This document shows, in pieces, positions 5,686-6,896 of a stretch of 6,896 nt of DNA. The stretch lies in the NCBI GenBank assembly GCA_013140405.1, contig JABFSV010000150.1, forward strand, positions 1 through 6,896, read 5' to 3'. This DNA is from Methyloglobulus sp. (GTDB lineage: Bacteria; Pseudomonadota; Gammaproteobacteria; Methylococcales; Methylomonadaceae). Position 1 is the first letter of the stretch; each line of letters opens with the position of its first letter. The translations under genes and the position numbers were made by a program. The notes under the pieces are model-generated. The model saw only the letters and a list, made by a program, of their open reading frames with translations. It had not been told where the DNA came from and ran no database searches.

Positions 5686-6548
5686 ACGTCACCTTTCTGA
5701 CATCACTTACCAGTCAGCTCAATACTCAACGTGCCTTGTTAAGGCAAAGTCCCACAAATGCTAGAATTGTAAGCAATGAGCGAATTGGTGGCATTGCTAA
5801 AGACCAAGTGTTGGGTGCGATAATCTACCCTCAACAACAAGGTTTTACGCTGGTTGAAATCATGATTGCACTCTTGATAGGAGTGTTTTTGTTGGGTGGT
5901 GTTATGGGTGTTTTTTTAAACACCAAGCAAACCTATAGCGTACAAGAAGCTTTGTCCAGGTTGCAAGAAAATGGTCGTTTCGCCATGGATTTTCTAGCGA
6001 AAGATATCCGTATGGCAGATTATCGCGAGTGTTTAACTACTCTGCCTTTGGCAGATGCTGTATCTGGCACAGATAATGATACAGATCCAGCAAATGGTTT
6101 CCTGGACGGCTCAGATAGCATAACAATAGTATGGTCAGAGGTGCCATGCCTACCCCCATCAGCTGTTACTGTGCCTCGGACTTATGGTATTACAGATTCT
6201 ATGGGTTTATATCAAAATACCAATTTGAACGTATTGGTTGAAGGGGTGGAAAACATGCAAATTCAATATGGCGTAGACAGCGATATAGATATCAGCACTG
6301 GAGTACCCAAAGGAGGGGACGGGACTGCCAATTATTATGTAGACGGCACGGCTGCCAATTTTCCAGATTGGCAGCATTGGGCGCAAATAGTCAGTGTCCG
6401 CGTCAGCCTCTTATTGCAGACTGTTGATGACAATATCGCTTCCGAACCGTTGCCTTATACTTACAATGGCGCAACGTTCACGCCGGGTGACCGCAGGATC
6501 AGGCGGGTATATACCTCGACCATCGCGTTACGTAACCGGATACACTGA
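5682..6548 (+). CDS. pilW: Type IV pilus minor pilin PilW, 288 aa
   Basis: A prepilin motif QQQG|FTLVEIMIALLIGVFLLGG puts cleavage after G54, with Glu at +5. After the membrane helix come ALSRLQENGRFAMDFLAKDI and, later, LVEGVENMQIQYGVDSD, both typical of PilW-family proteins, as is the final RRVYTSTIALRNR. Two mature cysteines (C117 and C156) may form a disulfide. PilW is a minor pilin with PilV, PilX and FimU in the tip complex that primes pilus assembly. The ATG overlaps the pilV stop as ATGA, favouring this start, but the resulting 54-residue leader is far longer than usual. In-frame GTG (5808) and TTG (5811) codons would give leaders of 12 or 11 residues, yet have no visible ribosome site. 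The C-terminal domain looks complete. Confidence 0.9.
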   Translation: MNVTFLTSLTSQLNTQRALLRQSPTNARIVSNERIGGIAKDQVLGAIIYPQQQGFTLVEIMIALLIGVFLLGGVMGVFLNTKQTYSVQEALSRLQENGRFAMDFLAKDIRMADYRECLTTLPLADAVSGTDNDTDPANGFLDGSDSITIVWSEVPCLPPSAVTVPRTYGITDSMGLYQNTNLNVLVEGVENMQIQYGVDSDIDISTGVPKGGDGTANYYVDGTAANFPDWQHWAQIVSVRVSLLLQTVDDNIASEPLPYTYNGATFTPGDRRIRRVYTSTIALRNRIH

Positions 6549-6551
6549 GGA
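6546..6551 (+). promoter_or_regulatory. Ribosome binding site for pilX
   Basis: TGAGGA overlaps the pilW stop codon and lies 7 bases before the pilX ATG at 6559. It fixes the pilX start and is the clearest Shine-Dalgarno sequence in the pilin operon, unlike the overlap-coupled starts of pilV and pilW. Confidence 0.6.
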
Positions 6552-6558
6552 CGATTAC

Positions 6559-6896
6559 ATGGCATCCACTCCAGTACTTTCTAAATCCCAATCCGGTGTT
6601 GTCCTGATTATCAGTTTAATCATGTTGCTGTTGCTCACTTTGGTTGGTCTTACGGGTATGCAAAATATCGGGCTTGAAGAAAAAATGGCCGGCAATATGC
6701 GGGACAGCAACCTAGCTTTTCAAGCGGCCGAATCCGCATTGGTCGCGGGTGAGGCTGCCTCGCTAAAAAAACCCGTCATTGCTTGTCCGGGCGTTAATCC
6801 TGTCGGGCTTTATAAATATAAAGTTCTTCCTAATGGAGATCTTGATATAGATTGTGACGACGTGAGCGACCCTATTCAAGTGCCCAAACCCGTATG
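6559..6896 (+). CDS. pilX: Type IV pilus minor pilin PilX, N-terminal part
   Basis: The gene is cut by the right edge of the window; 112 complete codons are visible. The N terminus reads SKSQSG then VVLIISLIMLLLLTLVGLTG, a hydrophobic helix beginning after a glycine at residue 13, where prepilin peptidase would cut. The next segment, EEKMAGNMRDSNLAFQAAESAL, is the hallmark of the PilX N-terminal family. As in PilX/GspK-like proteins, Glu at mature position 5 is absent (Ile here); GspK-type pilins sit at the very tip, where that residue is not needed for registry with a preceding subunit. It begins 10 bases after the pilW stop, with a good ribosome site. By the usual gene order pilY1 and pilE would be expected next, outside the window. 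Confidence 0.92.
   Translation, partial: MASTPVLSKSQSGVVLIISLIMLLLLTLVGLTGMQNIGLEEKMAGNMRDSNLAFQAAESALVAGEAASLKKPVIACPGVNPVGLYKYKVLPNGDLDIDCDDVSDPIQVPKPV

Overview
The window looks like ordinary chromosomal DNA from a gammaproteobacterium of moderate GC content. The best clue is the pilus cluster at the right end: its order (FimU/FimT-like, PilV, PilW, PilX) is the one known from Pseudomonas and many other type-IV-piliated gammaproteobacteria. The PlsC tail, the RhlE-type helicase and the stand-alone MoaA also fit. A Methylococcales-like (methanotroph) source is possible but is only an impression; nothing here proves it.

Layout. (1) Positions 1-224, plus strand: the C-terminal end of a PlsC-type acyltransferase. 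(2) 334-741, plus: a small uncharacterised lipoprotein with its own -10-like element. (3) 759-783: a hairpin between two converging genes. (4) 816-4287, all minus strand, read right to left: moaA, a hairpin-rich spacer, an RhlE-type DEAD-box RNA helicase, and a TPR-containing cytoplasmic protein with a charged C-terminal tail. (5) 4288-4603: a divergent regulatory spacer with a textbook CRP/Vfr-type palindrome embedded in a good sigma-70 promoter facing right. (6) 4604 to the end, plus: a minor pilin operon, fimU-like, pilV, pilW and pilX (cut by the window edge). The first three genes are joined by ATGA start/stop overlaps, and pilX follows 10 bases later with a good ribosome binding site.

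How the genes work together. The four pilin-like proteins are expected to form, or prime assembly of, the tip complex of a type IV pilus. Each of the first three carries a G|F-T-L-x-E prepilin peptidase site; PilX, the GspK-like member, lacks Glu+5 as its family does. The CRP-type site suggests that piliation responds to cAMP. The remaining genes are housekeeping functions (phospholipid synthesis, molybdenum cofactor synthesis, RNA remodelling) and have no obvious functional tie to the pili.

I found no CRISPR array, insertion sequence, tRNA, rRNA, phage module or defence system. The least explained stretch is the moaA-rhlE spacer (about 3101-3251), which packs four short perfect hairpins and a longer imperfect inverted repeat into 150 bases. 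Two of its hairpins have GGGA loops, on opposite strands, and resemble CsrA/RsmA-binding hairpins or a REP/BIME-like intergenic repeat.
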